A DNA stretch of 64,000 nucleotides, taken from positions 1,612,001 to 1,676,000 of the forward strand of contig NZ_CP083608.1 in the NCBI RefSeq assembly GCF_020097135.1. The letters run 5' to 3'. Source of the stretch: Macrococcus armenti. Lineage in GTDB: Bacteria > Bacillota > Bacilli > Staphylococcales > Staphylococcaceae. Below the pieces are notes generated by a model, which saw only the letters and a list, made by a program, of their open reading frames with translations, was not told the DNA's origin and searched no databases. A program made the position numbers and the translations under genes. This document shows, piece after piece, positions 63,327-64,000 of this stretch (positions within the stretch are counted from its first letter, which is position 1; each line of letters begins with the position of its first letter).

Positions 63327-64000
63327 CTATCCCATTAGAGATAGCGCTTCGTCCTTCGCATTTTCTTCGTTTACGTACGTGCGTAACCATTTCTGATCCG
63401 CAACTACACGTAACTCTACTCGGCTAACGCTTGGATTAGCGTCTACATTTACGTTATTACTAATCTGCTGCGCGCTTGCCTTATTTAATCGTGTTAAATC
63501 ACGTCTTGCAGCGTTTGCATCTAAGTTCATTGCGCCATTAACGTCTAGTCCCGTGTTTGCTCGGTTAGCTGCGTTTATTGCAGAATTAACCATCGTCTTA
63601 GCTGCCTTTGCTGCTATGTCCGATTTATCTGCGATTGCTAATGCGAAACCGTCCCCGAAGTCTCCCCCGAGTGCAATCGTTTCTTTGGCAGGCGAGTTAG
63701 AACGTTGTGCAGATTTAACTGCGTTTAATGCCGCTCTTGCAAGTGAAGCAGCAGCGTCGATAGCAGCGCCTATGAACGAACGAATACCACTTACGAATCC
63801 ACTACCGAAGTCTTGTCCGAGTCCGTACGTATTACTGTTCGAAGACAATCCACTTCTACCGCTACTTGATACGTTACTACCTGCGCTTTGTGCTGCTCCG
63901 GCTTGTCCTTGAACGCCACTAACGAACATGCTACCGGCTTTCTTACCGCCTCCGCCGTCGTTAGCGCTACCAAGCATTCGTTCCACCGCAGACTTATTCG
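63327..64000 (-). CDS. Tape-measure protein, C-terminal part
   Basis: The frame is open to the right edge, so the gene is partial. The visible roughly 224 residues are alanine-, glycine- and serine-rich with tape-measure-type repeats (GLGQDFGSGFVSGIRSFIGA; GGDFGDGFALAIADKSDIAA; ANRANTGLDVNGAMNL). It sets tail length and is the largest tail gene; most of it lies beyond the window. Confidence 0.85.
   Translation of the reverse strand, partial: NKSAVERMLGSANDGGGGKKAGSMFVSGVQGQAGAAQSAGSNVSSSGRSGLSSNSNTYGLGQDFGSGFVSGIRSFIGAAIDAAASLARAALNAVKSAQRSNSPAKETIALGGDFGDGFALAIADKSDIAAKAAKTMVNSAINAANRANTGLDVNGAMNLDANAARRDLTRLNKASAQQISNNVNVDANPSVSRVELRVVADQKWLRTYVNEENAKDEALSLMG

Larger units (their letters stand above)
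55960..64000 (-). mobile_element. Prophage, tail and lysis modules (partial)
   Basis: Ten genes in one direction follow siphophage order read from the right: tape measure, Dit, an inserted tail protein, Tal, small proteins, XhlA-like, holin and endolysin. Base and word use (many TACG/CGTA words) differ from the flanking chromosome. Integrase, head and regulatory genes must lie beyond 64000. The left border is approximate. Confidence 0.9.

Overview
The window is about 64 kb of chromosome from a low-G+C Gram-positive bacterium of the family Staphylococcaceae. Gene order closely follows Staphylococcus aureus in several blocks (menA/menFDHB; comK with lplA; hemEHY-traP-ecsAB-hit; prsA-yhaM-yhaNO; yheAB-SA1665-like regulator; airSR with the GNAT/nitrilase gene). 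Some features differ from S. aureus: menE and menC directly follow menB, there is a second ClpP-like gene, and ppk/ppx are present. These suggest Macrococcus or a close relative. The genus is an inference; the family is well supported.

Layout. 1-8.2 kb: menaquinone biosynthesis, menF-D-H-B-E-C on the minus strand and menA divergent. 8.2-9.7 kb: two unknown small proteins and a YczE-type membrane protein. 9.8-10.9 kb: ten tRNA genes in two transcription units. 11-16.5 kb: comK, an IDEAL-domain protein, lplA and the haem operon hemE-hemH-cgoX. 16.6-22.4 kb: traP, ecsAB, hit, ytxH, scoC, a DUF3267 membrane protein and the foldase prsA. 22.5-29.1 kb: yhaO-yhaN-yhaM and hemZ. 29.2-38.8 kb: yheA, yheB, a Xre regulator, a dicarboxylate symporter, a CDF cation exporter, the AirSR Fe-S two-component system, a pseudouridine synthase and a nitroreductase. 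38.8-44 kb: polyphosphate metabolism (ppk, ppx) and fumC. 44-46.6 kb: an accessory-looking stretch with two unlisted small proteins, a NERD/zinc-ribbon protein and an array of eleven 41-bp hairpin repeats. 46.6-55.9 kb: nfrA, trmL, queG, an amino-acid ABC transporter, a PTS IIC-like protein, a ClpP paralog, and an MFS exporter divergent from a Xre-TPR regulator. 55.9-64 kb: tRNA-Leu, then the lysis and tail end of a prophage, read on the minus strand and running off the right edge.

The genes fit a respiring organism: menaquinone, haem, lipoylation, fumarase and the redox/oxygen sensor AirSR lie close together.

The most unusual observations are: (1) a phage tail protein whose C-terminal half reads as a circularly permuted S11 DD-peptidase (motif order KTG, SxxK, SxN); (2) a YhaO phosphoesterase that has lost essentially all metal-ligand motifs while its partner YhaN is intact; (3) a tandem hairpin repeat with compensatory base changes; (4) twin identical operators between an MFS exporter and a Xre-TPR regulator; (5) helically phased TTAAC repeats upstream of the NERD gene, with related pairs at comK; (6) an extra ClpP with a full catalytic triad. 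I saw no CRISPR array, rRNA, insertion sequence or recognised riboswitch.
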